Shown here: piece after piece, positions 23,901 through 37,230 of the stretch | How positions within the stretch are numbered: the stretch's first letter is position 1 | Layout: the number at the start of each line of letters is the position of its first letter | Assembly: GCF_954871325.1 (NCBI RefSeq) | Contig: NC_088775.1 | Coordinates: 31,783,561-31,847,560, forward strand | DNA: 64,000 bases | From: Gordionus sp. m RMFG-2023 | Taxonomy: Eukaryota; Nematomorpha; Gordioida; Chordodea; Parachordodidae | Reading direction: 5' to 3' | Notes under the pieces: model-generated | Seen by the model: only the letters and a program-made list of their open reading frames with translations | Database searches by the model: none | Told to the model about the DNA's origin: nothing | Program-made: the position numbers and the translations under genes

Positions 23901-26650
23901 TAGTCATTATAATTTAACATTAAATACGGCAATTCGTAGTTTAGTCATTTTATTTTAATATTAGATACGGCAATTCGTAGTTTAGTCTATTTATTTTAAC
24001 ATTAAATACGGCAATTCGTTGTTTAGTCACTTTATTTTAAAATTAAATACGGCAATTCGTAGTTTAGTCACTTTATTCTAACATTACATACGGCAGTTCG
24101 TAGTTTAGTCACTTTATTTTAAAAATAAATACGGCAATTCGTAGTTTAGTCATTATAATTTAATATTAATTTTGACAATTCGTATTATAGTAATTTTATT
24201 TTAAATTAAATAGAGCAATTTGTAGTTTAATCATAATTAATTTAACATTAATTACAGTAATTCGTAGTTTAGTCATTTTATTTTAAAATTAAATACAGCA
24301 ATTGGTAATTTAGTCATTTAATTTTAAAATTAAATAATGCAATTCGTAGTTTAGTCACTTTATTTTAAAAATAAATACGGCAATTCGTAGTTTAGTCATT
24401 ATAATTTAACATTAATTATGGCAATTCGTAGTTTAGTCATTTTATTTTAAATTAAATCGAGCAATTCGTAGTTTAATCATATTTAATTTAACATTAATTA
24501 CAGCAATTCGTAGTTTAGTCATTTTATTTTAAAATTAAATACGGCAATTCGTTATTTAGTCATTTTATTTTAAAATTAAATACGGCAATTCGTAGTTTAG
24601 TCATTATTTTTTAACATTAAATACGGTAATTCGTAGTTTAGGCATTTTATTTTAAAATTAAATATGCCAATTCGTAGTTTAGTTATTTTATTTTAAAATT
24701 AAATACAACAATTCGTAGTTTACTCATTTTAATTTAACAATAATTACCGCAATTCGTAGTTTATTTTAATATTAAATCCGCAATTTGTAGTTTAGTCATT
24801 TATTTTAACATTATAACGGCAATTCGTCGTTAAGTCACTTTATTTTAAAAATAAATACGGCAATTCGTAGTTTAGTCATTATAATTAACATTAATTATGG
24901 TAATTAGTAGTTTAGTCATTTTTATTAAAATAAATAGAGCAATTCGTAGTTAAATCTTAATTAATTTAACATTAATTACAGCAGTTCGTAGTTTAGTCAT
25001 TTATTTTAACATTAAATACAGTAATTCGTAGTTTAGTAATATGGCAATTCGTAGTTTAGTCATTTTATTTTAACATTAAATACGGCAATTCGTAGTTTAG
25101 TCATTTTATTTTAACATTACATACGACAATTCGTAGTTTAGTCATTTTATTTTAACATTAAACACTGCAATTCTTAGTTTAGTAATTTTATTTTAACATT
25201 AAATACGCCAATTCGTAGTTTAGTCATTTTATTTTAATATTACATACGACAATTCGTAGTTTAGTCATTTTATTTTAACATTAAACACTGCAATTCGTAG
25301 TTTAGTCATTTTATTTTAACATTAAATACGGAAATTCGTAGTTTAGTCATTTTGTTCTAAAATTAAATACACCAATTTGTTGTTTAGTCAATTTATTTTA
25401 AAATTAAATACTGCAATTCGTAGTTTTGTCACTTTATTTTAAAAATAAATACGGCAATTCGTAGTTTAGTCATTATAATTTAACATTAATTATCGCAATT
25501 CGTATTTTATACATTTTATTTTAAATTAAATAGAGCAATTCGTAGTTTAGTCATTATAATTTAACATTAAATACGGCAATTCGTAGTTTAGTCATTTTAT
25601 TTTAATATTAGATACGGCAATTCGTAGTTTAGTCTATTTATTTTAACATTAAATACGGCAATTCGTTGTTTAGTCACTTTATTTTAAAATTATATACGGC
25701 AATTCGTAGTTTAGTCACTTTATTCTAACATTACATACGGCAGTTCGTAGTTTAGTCACTTTATTTTAAAAATAAATACGGCAATTCGTAGTTTAGTCAT
25801 TATAATTTAATATTAATTTTGACAATTCGTATTATAGTAATTTTATTTTAAATTAAATAGAGCAATTTGTAGTTTAATCATAATTAATTTAACATTAATT
25901 ACAGTAATTCGTAGTTTAGTCATTTTATTTTAAAATTAAATACAGCAATTGGTAATTTAGTCATTTAATTTTAAAATTAAATAATGCAATTCGTAGTTTA
26001 GTCACTATTTTTTAAAAATAAATACGGCAATTCGTAGTTTAGTCATTATAATTTAACATTAATTATGGCAATTCGTAGTTTAGTCATTTTATTTTAAATT
26101 AAATCGAGCAATTCGTAGTTTAATCATATTTAATTTAACATTAATTACAGCAATTCGTAGTTTAGTCATTTTATTTTAAAATTAAATACGGCAATTCGTT
26201 ATTTAGTCATTTTATTTTAAAATTAAATACGGCAATTCGTAGTTTAGTCATTATTTTTTAACATTAAATACGGTAATTCGTAGTTTAGGCATTTTATTTT
26301 AAAATTAAATATGCCAATTCGTAGTTTAGTTATTTTATTTTAAAATTAAATACAGCAATTCGTAGTTTACTCATTTTAATTTAACAATAATTACCGCAAT
26401 TCGTAGTTTATTTTAATATTAAATCCGCAATTTGTAGTTTAGTCATTTATTTTAACATTATAACGGCAATTCGTAGCTTAGTCATTTTAATTTAACCTAA
26501 AATGAGACAATTCGTAGTTTAGTCATTCTAATTTAATATTAATTACCGCAATTCGTTGTTTAGTCATTAAAATTTAACCTTAAATACGGCAATTCGTAGT
26601 TTAGTCATTTTAATTTAACATTAATTAACGCAATTCGTAGTTTATCATCT
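20944..26650 (+). repeat. 41-bp satellite array C
   Basis: The direct continuation of array B after the LINE. The first 1.6 kb repeats 14851 onward almost base for base. Positions 23171-24817 and 24818-26464 are a 1,647-bp tandem duplication, both beginning GGCAATTCGTCGTTAAGTCA. The array ends at the target duplication CATCT of the next element. Confidence 0.97.
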
Positions 26651-26976
26651 TGCAAAGAATATGGGTGGTGACGATATGGCGCGAGGTTCGAGTCAGTAAA
26701 AATATATTTTATTAACTTTATTGACTAATTTCTTTTTCTTTTCTTAAGGTATTTATACGTTTTATAAAATATAAATTAGAATATAAAAAATAAAATAATA
26801 TAAAAAAAAAGTAAAGTTAAACCGAAAGTTATATAAATAAGGTTACGCAAAATAATAAGTAATATAAGTTGAATTACAAAAATAAAAAGTTAAGTTGAAA
26901 AGATAAATTTGAATTCATAAAATGTAATATAAAAATAAAATTAGATTACAAAAATATATAATTATATAACGCAACA
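26651..26976 (-). repeat. LTR of non-autonomous element
   Basis: 326-bp direct repeat, nearly identical to 28406-28732. Starts TGCAAAGAATA and ends ACGCAACA on the plus strand. CATCT precedes it at 26646-26650. Confidence 0.95.
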
Positions 26977-28049
26977 TTCTCCCTCTTCTGATAATTTCAT
27001 CGGAGAAGTCATAGAGAGTTTGTTGTTCAAGTGGTTAACCATTTTGGTAATCAAGTTGTATCACGAATCATCATAACGTTGGCTTGTCCCAATCGTTGGT
27101 TTGATTTTGCACGTTGGTTCGTTTAAATCGCAATTTTTTTTAAAATCGTCATAATCATCAATAAGTCGCGAATAATAAGAATTAATAGTTCATCAAAATA
27201 TTAAAATAAGTGAAGAATGATAAATCAATAAGATTGTTAGATTTTTAGCGTTTTAATTTTTCGCGTTTTAATAAATTTTATTTTTTCGCGTTTTAGCGTT
27301 TAATTAATTTTTGCGTTTTAGTATTTAATTTATTTTTGTTTATTTTCAATCTCCGAGGTTAAAATATGCAAATAAAATATTATTCACATTTCCCTCTCTT
27401 TAAATAAAAAATTTAAATTTAACACCCTAATTTTAATTCAAAAAAAAAAAAATTCTTCATAAGATGTTTTGAAAATTCACCATATAATTTAAATATATTT
27501 TTCTAAAATGAATGTTTTTTTACATAACTTTTTGTCTTCAAAGCTTTTAATTTCAAAAACTTTTTATCATATTAAGTATTACTTATAAGGGTTATTTGAA
27601 TCAATCATGTGATTTAAAAATTACATTTTAACATATTTAAAATTAAGTTTTATCTTCTTGTTTAGGATTTTTAATATTTTTAATTATATTTAAGAATTCA
27701 TCTTTAGGTTTATGTTAATTTACAACAATTGGTCATCATTCAAGAATATCCATTATGATTTTACATTTTAAAAATTTCATGCCTTTATCCTGGCATAAAA
27801 TTTTAATTTATAATACTTCTTACGTGGATTAGAATAATAAGTAACCATCATTGGTCTCACAAAATAGAATTCATAACCTATCGTTCAACTTCCATATCAG
27901 TTCTTCCTAGGTTGTCACATTAGGTTAGGTGCTGGCTATTATATTCCAGTCCAACATCCAGAGCCGGGACACCATAAAGAAAGAAGCTTTTTGCATGAAA
28001 GAACGTACTAAGGTTTGATTCTTGGTCATCTCAGTAGTTTAGGTAGTCA

Positions 28050-28380
28050 CAATAGATAAGGTAGTCATAACATCACAATAGATAAGGTAGTCATAATAGG
28101 TAGTCATCTCCATAGGTTAAGCACAAGGTAGAGTCATAATAGGTAGTCATCTCCATAGGTTAAGCACAAGGTAGAGTCATAATAGGTAGTCATCTCCATA
28201 GGTTAAGCAATCAACACAATAGGTAGTCATATAAATAGAGTCATCTCAATGGATTAAACAATCGTCACAATAGGTAGTCTAAATAGAGTCATCTCAATGG
28301 ATTAAACAATCGTCAATAGGTAGTCATAGAGTCATCTCAATGGATTAAGCAATCGTCATAGATTAGATGGTCATCTTTTT
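28050..28380. repeat. Internal short tandem repeat
   Basis: Irregular tandem copies of a roughly 50-bp unit containing AATAGGTAGTCAT, CATCTCCATAGGTTAAGCA and AAGGTAGAGTC, drifting to CATCTCAATGGATTAAGCAA. It lies just inside the primer-site end of the non-autonomous LTR element. Confidence 0.8.
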
Positions 28381-28405
28381 CTAGTCCACCACCCAAAGGG
28401 CACCA

Positions 28406-28732
28406 TGCAAAGAATAAGGATGGAGACGATATGGCGCGAGGTTCGAGTCAGTAAAAATATATTTTATTAACTTTATTGACTAATTTCTTTTTCTTTTCTT
28501 AAGGTATTTATACGTTTTATAAAATATAAATTAGAATATAAAAAATAAAATAATATAAAAAAAAAGTAAAGTTAAAACGAAAGTTATATAAATAAGGTTA
28601 CGCAAAATAATAAGTAATATAAGTTGAATTACAAAAATAAAAAGTTAAGTTGAAAAGATAAATTTGAATTCATAAAATGTAATATAAAAATAAAATTAGA
28701 TTACAAAAATATATAATTATAATAACGCAACA
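28406..28732 (-). repeat. LTR of non-autonomous element
   Basis: 327-bp direct repeat partner of 26651-26976. CATCT follows at 28733-28737. Confidence 0.95.
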
Positions 28733-31700
28733 CATCTTAATTTACCAATATATAGTGCAATTCGCACTTTAGTCATTATAATTTAACATTAAATATGCCA
28801 ATTCGCTGTTTAGTCATTATATTTTAACAGTAAATACGGCAATTCGTAGTTTAGTCACTTTATTTTAAAATTAAATACGGCAATTCGTTATTTAGTCATT
28901 TTATTTTAATTTAAATATTGCAATTCGTAGTTTAATCATAATTAATTTAACATTAATTACAGCAATTCGTAGTTTAGTCATTTATTTTAACATTAAATAC
29001 AGCAATTCGTAGTTTAGTAATACGGCAATTAATATTTTAGTCATTTTAATTTAACATTAATTACAGCAATTCGTAATTTAGTCATTTTATTTTAACATTA
29101 CATACCACAATTCGTAGTTTAGTCTTTTTATTTTAAAATTAAATACGGCAATTCGTAGTTTAGTCACTATATTTTAACATTACATACGGCAATTCGTAGT
29201 TTAATTATAATTAATTTAACATTAATTACAGCAGTTCGTAGTTTAGTCATTTTATTTTAACATTAAATACAGCAATTCGTAGTTTAGTCATTTTATTTTA
29301 CCATTAAACACGCCAATTCGTAGTTTAGTAATTTTATTTTAAAATTAAATACGGCAATTCGTCGTTTAGTCACTTTATTTTAAAAATAAATACGGCAATT
29401 CGTAGTTTAGTTATTTTATTTTAACATTAAATACGGCAATTCGTAGTTTAGTCATTTTATTTTACCATTAAATACGGCAATTCGTAGTTTAGTCATTTTA
29501 TTTTAAATTTAAATACGGCAATTCGTCGTTTAGTCACTTTATTTTAAAAATAAATACGGCAATTCGTAGTTTAGTCATTTTATTTTACCATTAAACACGG
29601 CAATTCGTAGTTTAGTCATTTTATTTTAACATTAAATACGGCAATTCGTAGTTTAGTCATTTTATTTTACCATTAAATACGGCAATTCGTAGTTTAGTCA
29701 TTTTATTTTAAAATTAAATACGGCAATTCGTCGTTTAGTCACTTTATTTTAAAAATAAATACGGCAATTCGTAGTTTAGTCATTATAATTTAACATTAAT
29801 TATAGTAATTAGTAGTTTAGTCATTTTATTTTAAACTAAATAGAGCAATTCGTAGTTTAATCATAATTAATTTAACATTAATTACAGCAGTTCGTAGTTT
29901 AGTCATTTATTTTAACATTAAATACAGTAATTCGTAGTTTAGTAATATGGCAATTCGTATTTTAGTCATTTTATTTTAAAATTAAATGCGGCAATTCGTA
30001 ATTTAGTCATTTTATTTTAAAATTAAATACGGCAATTCGTAGTTTAGTCACTTTATTTTAAAAATAAATACGACAATTCGTAGTTTAGTCATTTTATTTT
30101 AACATTAAATTGGGCAATTCGTAGTTAAGTCATTTTATTTTAACATTAAATATGGCAATTCGTAGTTTAGCCATTTTATTTTAACATTAAATACGGCAAT
30201 TCGTAGTTTAGTCATTTTATTTTAAAATTAAATACGGCAATTCGTAGTTTAGTCACTATATTTTAACATTACATACGGCAATTCGTAGTTTAGTCATTTT
30301 ATTTTAACATTACATACCACAATTGGTCATTTTATTTTAAAATTAAATACGGCAATTCGTAGTTTAGTCACTTTATTATAAAAATAAATATGGCAATTCG
30401 TAGTTTAGTCATTATAATTTAACATTAATTATCGCAATTCGTAGTTTAGTAGATTTTATTTTAAATTAAATAGAGCAATTCGTAGTTTAGTCATTATAAT
30501 TTAACATTAACTACCTCAATTCGTAGTATAGTCATTTTATTTTAACTTTCAATACGGCAACGTAGTTTAGTCATTTATTTTAAAATTAAATACGGCAATT
30601 TGTAGTTTAGTCACTTTATTTTAACATTCAATACGGCAATTTGTAGTTTTGTCATTATAATTTAACATTAATTACCGCAATTCTTAGTTTAGTCATTTTA
30701 TTTTAACATTAAATAGGGCAATTCGTAGTTTAGTCATTTTGTTTTAAAATTAAATGCGGCAATTCGTTGTTTAGTCACTTTATTTTAAAATAAAATACGG
30801 CAATTCGTAGTTTAGTCACTTTATTTTAACATTACATACGACAATTCGTAGTTTAGTCATTTTATTTTAACATTAAACACTGTTCTTAGTTTAGTAATTT
30901 TATTTTAACATTAAATACGTTAATTCGTAGTTTAGTCATTTTATTTTAATATTACATACGACAATTCGTAGTTTAGTCATTTTATTTTAAGATTAAACAC
31001 TGCAATTCGTAGTTTAGTCATTTTATTTTAACATTAAATACGGAAATTCGTAGTTTAGTCATTTTGTTTTAAAATTAAATACAGCAATTCGTTGTTTAGT
31101 CACTTTATTTTAAAATTAAATACGGCAATTCGTAGTTTTGTCACTTTATTTTAAAAATAAATACGGCAATTCGTAGTTTAGTCATTATAATTTAACATTA
31201 ATTATCGCAATTCGTAGTTTATACATTTTATTTTAAATTAAATAGAGCAATTCGTAGTTTAGTCATTATAATTTAACATTAAATACGGCAATTCGTAGTT
31301 TAGTCATTTTATTTTAATATTAAAACGACAATTCGTAGTTTAGTCTATTTATTTTAACATTAAATACGGCAATTCGTTGTTTAGTCACTTTATTTTAAAA
31401 TTAAATACGGCAATTCGTAGTTTAGTCATATTCTAACATTACATACGGCAGTTCGTAGTTTAGTCACTTTATTTTAAAAATAAATACGCCAATTCGTAGT
31501 TTAGTCATTATAATTTAATATTAATTTAGACAATTCGTAGTATAGTCATTTTATTTTAAATTAAATAGAGCAATTTGTAGTTTAATCATAATTAATTTAA
31601 CATTAATTACAGTAATTCGTAGTTTAGTCATTTTATTTTAACATTAAATACGTCAATTCGTAGTTTAGTGATACGGCATTTCGTAGTTTAGTCATTTTAT

Positions 31701-33003
31701 TTTAAAATTAAATACAGCAATTGGTAATTTAGTCATTTAATTTTAAAATTAAATAATGCAATTCGTAGTTTATTCACTTTATTTTAAAAATAAATACGGC
31801 AATTCGTAGTTTAGTCATTATAATTTAACATTAATTATGGCAATTCGTAGTTTAGTCATTTTATTTTAAATTAAATAGAGCAATTCGTAGTTTAATCATA
31901 ATTAATTTAACATTAATTACAGCAATTCGTAGTTTAATCATAATTAATTTAACATTAATTACAGCAATTCGTAGTTTAGTCATTTTATTTTAAAATTAAA
32001 TACGGCAATTCGTAGTTTAGTCATTTTATTTTAAAATTAAATACGGCAATTCGTAGTTTAGTCATTATTTTTTAACATTAAATACGGTAATTCGTAGTTT
32101 AGTCATTTTATTTTAAAATTAAATATGGCAATTCGTAGTTTAGTTATTTTATTTTAAAATTAAATACAGCAATTCGTAGTTTACTCATTTTAATTTAACA
32201 ATAATTACCGCAATTCGTAGTTTATTTTAATATTAAATCCGCAATTTGTAGTTTAGTCATTTATTTTAACATTATAACGGCAATTCGTAGCTTAGTCATT
32301 TTAATTTAACCTAAAATGCGACAATTCTTAGTTTAGTCATTCTAATTTAATATTAATTACCGCAATTCGTTGTTTAGTCATTAAAATTTAACATTAAATA
32401 CGGCAATTCGTAGTTTAGTCATTATAATTTAACATTAATTACCGCAATTCGTAGTTTATCATCTTAATTTACCAATATATAGTGCAATTCGCACTTTAGT
32501 CATTATAATTTAACATTAAATATGCCAATTCGCTGTTTAGTCATTATATTTTAACATTAAATACGGCAACTCGTAGTTTAGTCATTTTATTTTAACATTA
32601 AATACAGCAATTCGTTGTTTAGTCACTTTATTTTAACATTAAATGCGGCAAATCGTAGTTTAGTCATTTTAATTTAACATTAAATACCGCAATTCGTAGT
32701 TTAGTCATTTTAATTTAACATTAATTACCGCAATTCGTAGTTTAGTCACTTTATTTTAACATTAAATACCGCAATTCGTAGTTTAGTCATTTTATTTTAA
32801 CATTAAATATGGCAATTCGTAGTTCAGTCATTTTATTTTAACATTAAATACAGCAATTCGTAGTTTAGTCACTTTATTTCAAAAATAAATACGGCAATTC
32901 GTATCGTAGTTTAGTCATTATAATTTAACATTAATTATCACAATTCGTAGTTTAGTCATTTTATTTTAACATTAAATACAGCAATTCGTAGTTTAGTCAT
33001 TAG
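28733..33003 (+). repeat. 41-bp satellite array D
   Basis: Continuation of array C after the LTR element, same orientation. Palindromic-core variants (AGTGCAATTCGCACTTTAG) occur near 28755 and 32485. The array stops abruptly at about 33003 where Ty3/gypsy coding remnants begin. Confidence 0.97.
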
Positions 33004-34164
33004 TGTAAATTTGTATCTGACCTGGATGGGAGATTGAGAGATCAGATGGTGGCTGGAATCAAAATGGGTGCATTGGAGAAAGTTATTCGCGCCAGATTTC
33101 CAGATGGAATAAATGACATGGGAGAAAGGGTGAGTAACAGGTTTTAAATATTGCTTTGGCAATGGAAAGGGCTGAGGATGAAGTGACAAATATGATGGTA
33201 AAAAAATCAATAAACTTAAGGAGCAGATAGAGAATAATCAAGGAAATATTTCTAATTAAAAGTACCCATATAATAATAATAAAGAAAAGGGTAATTTTAG
33301 TTATTACAATAATCATAGTAATAATTTTAAGTTCAGAGATAACAGTAAATTTAACAATAATGATATGTGTAAATACAATGAATGCTTAAAATGTGGAAGA
33401 ACTCCCTTTTCAATTTTTTTCATCAAGGGTGAAATGTTATAATTGCCAAAGGGTAGGGCATTAGCTAAATATTGTAAGGGACGGAAGTTACATGCTATGC
33501 ATCAAGATGACAATGACTCATCAGATTCAATTAATATTTCCCAAATTGGTATAGTGCGAAGATATTTGTTAGGATAAATGGAGTACCTATAGAATTTGAC
33601 TATTATACGGAGACACAGGTATCGGTGTTTGGGAAACAATATTGGGATGAAATTGGCCGACCCAAGCTTTAACCAATCAAACCTTTGTTAGTATATGGTA
33701 ACCAACCGCTGGATGTACTTGGTGAGACTATGGTAAGGGTTTGTCTTAAAAAGATAAGCAGATCACTACCTATTCTTGTGACCCGTTCAAATGACATACC
33801 ATTATTTGGAAGTAAAAAGGTTATGACAACTGATAAACAAATTGCTGGCATGACAACAAAATTTTTCAGTGTTTTTGATGACAAGCCAGGACAGTGAATG
33901 ATATGGAAGTTAGCACACATCTGAGTGAGGCAGCAAGGCCGAAATTATGGCCAGCTCGTAGAGTACCTTTTCCATTACGAAAACCAATTGTATGGAACTC
34001 GATAGATTGGTTAAATCGGGGAATATTGAAGGAGATTGACCCAACAAAAAACGTTTGACATGGGCTACTCCAACAGTAAACCTATGCAAAACAAATGGAG
34101 AAATCAGGATTTGTGCGGACTTTAAGGTGACATAAACCCATATATTTTATACGATTATCATATT

Positions 34165-34473
34165 ATGCCAACGGTGGATGATCTTTTAACCAAATTAAAA
34201 TATGGGTTGAAATTTACGGTAAAAGATTTGAAAGATGCATATTTACAATTACCAATAAAAGAAAGTTCAAAAGAATACTTGACCATATCAACTCATATTG
34301 GTTATTTCCAATATCAATGTATGCCTTTCGGTCTTTCTAGTGCGCCGACCATTTTCCAAAGATTTATGGATAATTTATTACAAGACTGCCAAATGACCGG
34401 AGTATATCTTGACGATATTATCATAAAGGTGAAAAATGATGTAGAACATTTGAATAACGTAAAAAAATATTAA
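34165..34473 (+). pseudogene. Reverse transcriptase part of gypsy fossil 1
   Basis: Shows VKDLKDAYLQLPI, then YQCMPFGLSSAPTIFQRFMD, then VYLDDIII: the palm, PFGL and YLDD blocks of Ty3/gypsy RT in the right order and spacing. Confidence 0.85.
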
Positions 34474-34839
34474 TGAAATTAAAACAGATGGGTATGAAGG
34501 CAAAATGGGTCAAAATACGCTTTTTAAATGAATCAGTTTCTTTTCTAGGTTTTGTAATAGACAAAAATGGAATACACCCAGCGAAAGAAAAAATAGATGC
34601 CATTCGAAGGATACCACTCCTAATAATATACACCAATTACGATCTTTTTTAGGACTTGTGAATTATCACGAGAGATTTTTGCCACATTAGCATGGAATTG
34701 TCGCTCCAATGCATAAATTTACAAGCATTAAATGTTGATGGGGTTGGTCGGACATGGAACAAGAGGTATTTGATAAAATAAAACAGCTTTGTCAACAAAT
34801 AAAACGCTAATTCCATATTCGCCAGTCAATTATATTGGA

Positions 34840-35172
34840 ATTTGACGCCTCCAGCACTGGTTTTGGAGCTGTGTTGTGTCATTTAGTAAAAAAAAGTATT
34901 AACAGACCTATTGCATTTCCTCGCGAACATTATTGGAGTCAGAGAAAAATCATGCACCAATAGAAAAAGAGGCACGAGCACTTTTTTTTGGAATAAAAAA
35001 ATTTCATACTTTCATATTTGGTCGAAAATTTATATTGCGAACAGATCACAAACCTTTGGAAAAATTATTTGGTGTTAAACCAGAACTACCAAAAATATCC
35101 AATAGTCGATTAACGCGAGCTTGGAAAATGTCCGCATATGATTTAGATATTGAATATGTTCCAGGAAAATAA
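34840..35172 (+). pseudogene. RNase H part of gypsy fossil 1
   Basis: Contains ESEKNHAPIEKEARALFFGI and FILRTDHKPLEKLFG, the standard Ty3/gypsy RNase H blocks, followed by DLDIEYVPGK. Confidence 0.8.
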
Positions 35173-35265
35173 AATAAAGTAGCTGATACTTTATCTAGGC
35201 TTCCAGTAGAAAGCATAGAATCAAATACCGATGAAAAACATGCGTTAAAAATCAGAGCTATAAAT

Positions 35266-36206
35266 TTGCACGATATAAATATTGGTCAAGTTGAACTCCA
35301 AAAGGAGACAAGGAAGGATAGCTTGTTTAAAAAGGTAGTTAAAAACATTCGTGGATGGGTGGATTTTGATGCGAACAAAGAAACAGAGTTAATTTGTTTT
35401 TATAATCGTAGAGAGGAATTGTCAGTAGATCATGATGTTATTGAATGGAATGGGAAGTTGGTAATTCCAACCGTTTTGAGGAAATCAATATTAACGATTA
35501 TACACAGAGGGCAACCAGGAATAAATGCTATGAAATCAATTTTTAGAATGTATTGTTGGTGGCCTAATTGCGATAAAGACATTGAACAATATGTTCATCA
35601 ATGTATGCCATGTCAAAGTAACCGGTCGAATATTATGGAGGTTCCTTTATATTCGTGGAACATATCTAATATGCCATGGGAACAAATTCATTTGGATTTC
35701 GCGGGGCCTATTGATTCGCATTCATGGTTAGTTGGAGTTGATGCACATACTAAATGGGTTGAGGTTGAGTTAATGAGAGAGACCACGTCCACGACAATGA
35801 TCAGGGCTTTTGGGAAATGGTTCGCACGGTTTGGAACACCTAGACAAATTGTATCAGATAATGGACCTCAATTTATTTCTTGAGAATTTTTAAAATTTTG
35901 TTTCGAGAAAAATATTATATTGATACATATATACCGTACCATCCAAAAACAAACGGTTTAGCGGAAAGAACAATACGAACCCTCAAGAGTCGATATTTTG
36001 CAACTAGGAGAGACATCAGGGAGTCTGAGGAAGTCATGGGAGAAGTTTTGATAGCATATAGAATGGATGAACATCAATCAACTGGACGTTCACCAGCAAA
36101 GTTATTATTGGGGCGAAATTTAAAAACGGGATTCCAAATGTTAGGGATGAAATGGAACGATCGAATATACGACAAAAAGCAGCGCATGATGAACATAGTC
36201 AAATGA
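35266..36206 (+). pseudogene. Integrase part of gypsy fossil 1
   Basis: A zinc-binding stretch (HRGQPGINAMKSIFRMYCWW, then HQCMPC) is followed by the catalytic core: LDFAGPI, WLVGVDAHTKWVEV, IVSDNGPQF, YHPKTNGLAERTIRTLKS. This arrangement is typical of Mag-like Ty3/gypsy integrases. Confidence 0.85.
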
Positions 36207-36597
36207 GGGAATTTGAGATTGCACAACCGGTATGGGTGCATAATGAAATAAATTCAGGTTGGAGAGAAGGAGTTATAAAATCCAGAACTGTTAGATATTT
36301 TTATTTGGTCAAGGATAGAATGGTATGAAAGCATGCGGATCAAGTTCGAAAAGGGGAGGTAGCTAAAGAAATGGAGAAGTCTGAGCCAGGGGAAGAAAAT
36401 AAATAAAATATGGAGTCAGAGAGAAAGGAAGAAAATATAAAAATCGGATATAGTTGAAATTTTAGAAAATGTGGAAGATAACGGAAAACTAGAAACGTGG
36501 AAATCACAAAGAGCTAGGAAACCTACAAATCGGCTGATTAAGTAGTTGTAAGATCATATGTGTGGGGATATGTTATAAATGAGATATATTATGTTAT

Positions 36598-36995
36598 CAG
36601 TGGCGTAGCTAGGAATTTTCCTTGAGGGGGTCCATACACATAAAAGCAACCACCTTATACGGGCCTTCGGCCCTTTTGCTCGGCCTTCGGCAAGGTTTAT
36701 CTTACAAATCATAAACATATCTTCTATAATATATAATAAATATTTTCTTAAATGCATCAATAATACGTTATTATAATTTAGTAAATTATTCTCAATGACT
36801 TTATAATAATACTTCCAGAATAATTTTAATAGTATTATAATATCCTTCCACAAAATCAAAATCAGGAAAATATAAATATTAATGGTATTTATTTGATATA
36901 AAGTCACTTTTAAGTCTTTTGAACGTATAATCTAAAAAAATTTTTGCTCTGGTAGGGGTCCAAACCCGAAAACCACCCCCGTAGCTACGCCACTG
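36598..36995. mobile_element. hAT MITE, CAGTGGCGTAGC family, copy 1
   Basis: 398 bp, terminal inverted repeats CAGTGGCGTAGCTA and TAGCTACGCCACTG, 8-bp target duplication TATGTTAT on both sides. The duplication includes the first six bases of the gypsy 2 LTR, so the MITE inserted at the LTR tip. The same family occurs in opposite orientation at 48327-48697. The 8-bp duplication and CAGTGG ends fit hAT. Confidence 0.95.
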
Positions 36996-36997
36996 TA

Positions 36998-37230
36998 TGT
37001 TATATATTCAAATTTGGACAATTCAATTTATATTTGTACTGTTATTACATTTCAATTTATTCAAATTATATTTTTATTTTAGTTATAATTTTATTTTATA
37101 TGTTAACCTTTTTAATATTATAGTCTAATTTTAATTTGTAAAAAATGTTAAATATACCTTACGAAAAGAGAAAGATATTAGTTAATAAAATATATTTTTT
37201 AAACTCTCCTTAAAATTGTTTTTCTCTTCA
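36998..37230 (+). repeat. Left LTR of gypsy element 2
   Basis: 233-bp direct repeat partner of 42218-42450. The MITE target duplication TATGTTAT overlaps its first six bases, so the MITE landed after this element. Confidence 0.95.

Larger units (their letters stand above)
26651..28732 (-). mobile_element. Non-autonomous Ty3/gypsy-derived LTR element
   Basis: LTRs at 26651-26976 and 28406-28732, bounded by the perfect 5-bp target duplication CATCT; removing it restores an ordinary satellite unit. On the minus strand the LTR reads TGTTGCG to TTTGCA, the primer site is TGGTGCCCTTTGGG, and the polypurine tract is AGAAGAGGGAGAA. No coding sequence is found inside. The 3' untranslated part (27030-27330, reverse complement) matches 41850-42215 of the full Ty3/gypsy copy, for example CGATTGGGACAAGCCAACG. 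The LTRs differ at about five places by eye, so this is a young insertion of an element that must borrow proteins. Confidence 0.93.
33004..36591 (+). mobile_element. Ty3/gypsy fossil 1, truncated at left
   Basis: Plus-strand gypsy-type element with gag remnants (about 33010-33400), a protease region (about 33540-33900), reverse transcriptase (34165-34473 and onward), RNase H (about 34840-35172) and integrase (35266-36206). It begins inside gag at the satellite edge, with no left LTR. Sequence from about 36561 (TGTGGGGATATG) may be the start of its right LTR, with the remainder at about 42451-42570, beyond the second gypsy copy inserted there. It is broken in about ten places and clearly older than fossil 2. 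The two gypsy copies are not close relatives. Confidence 0.85.
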
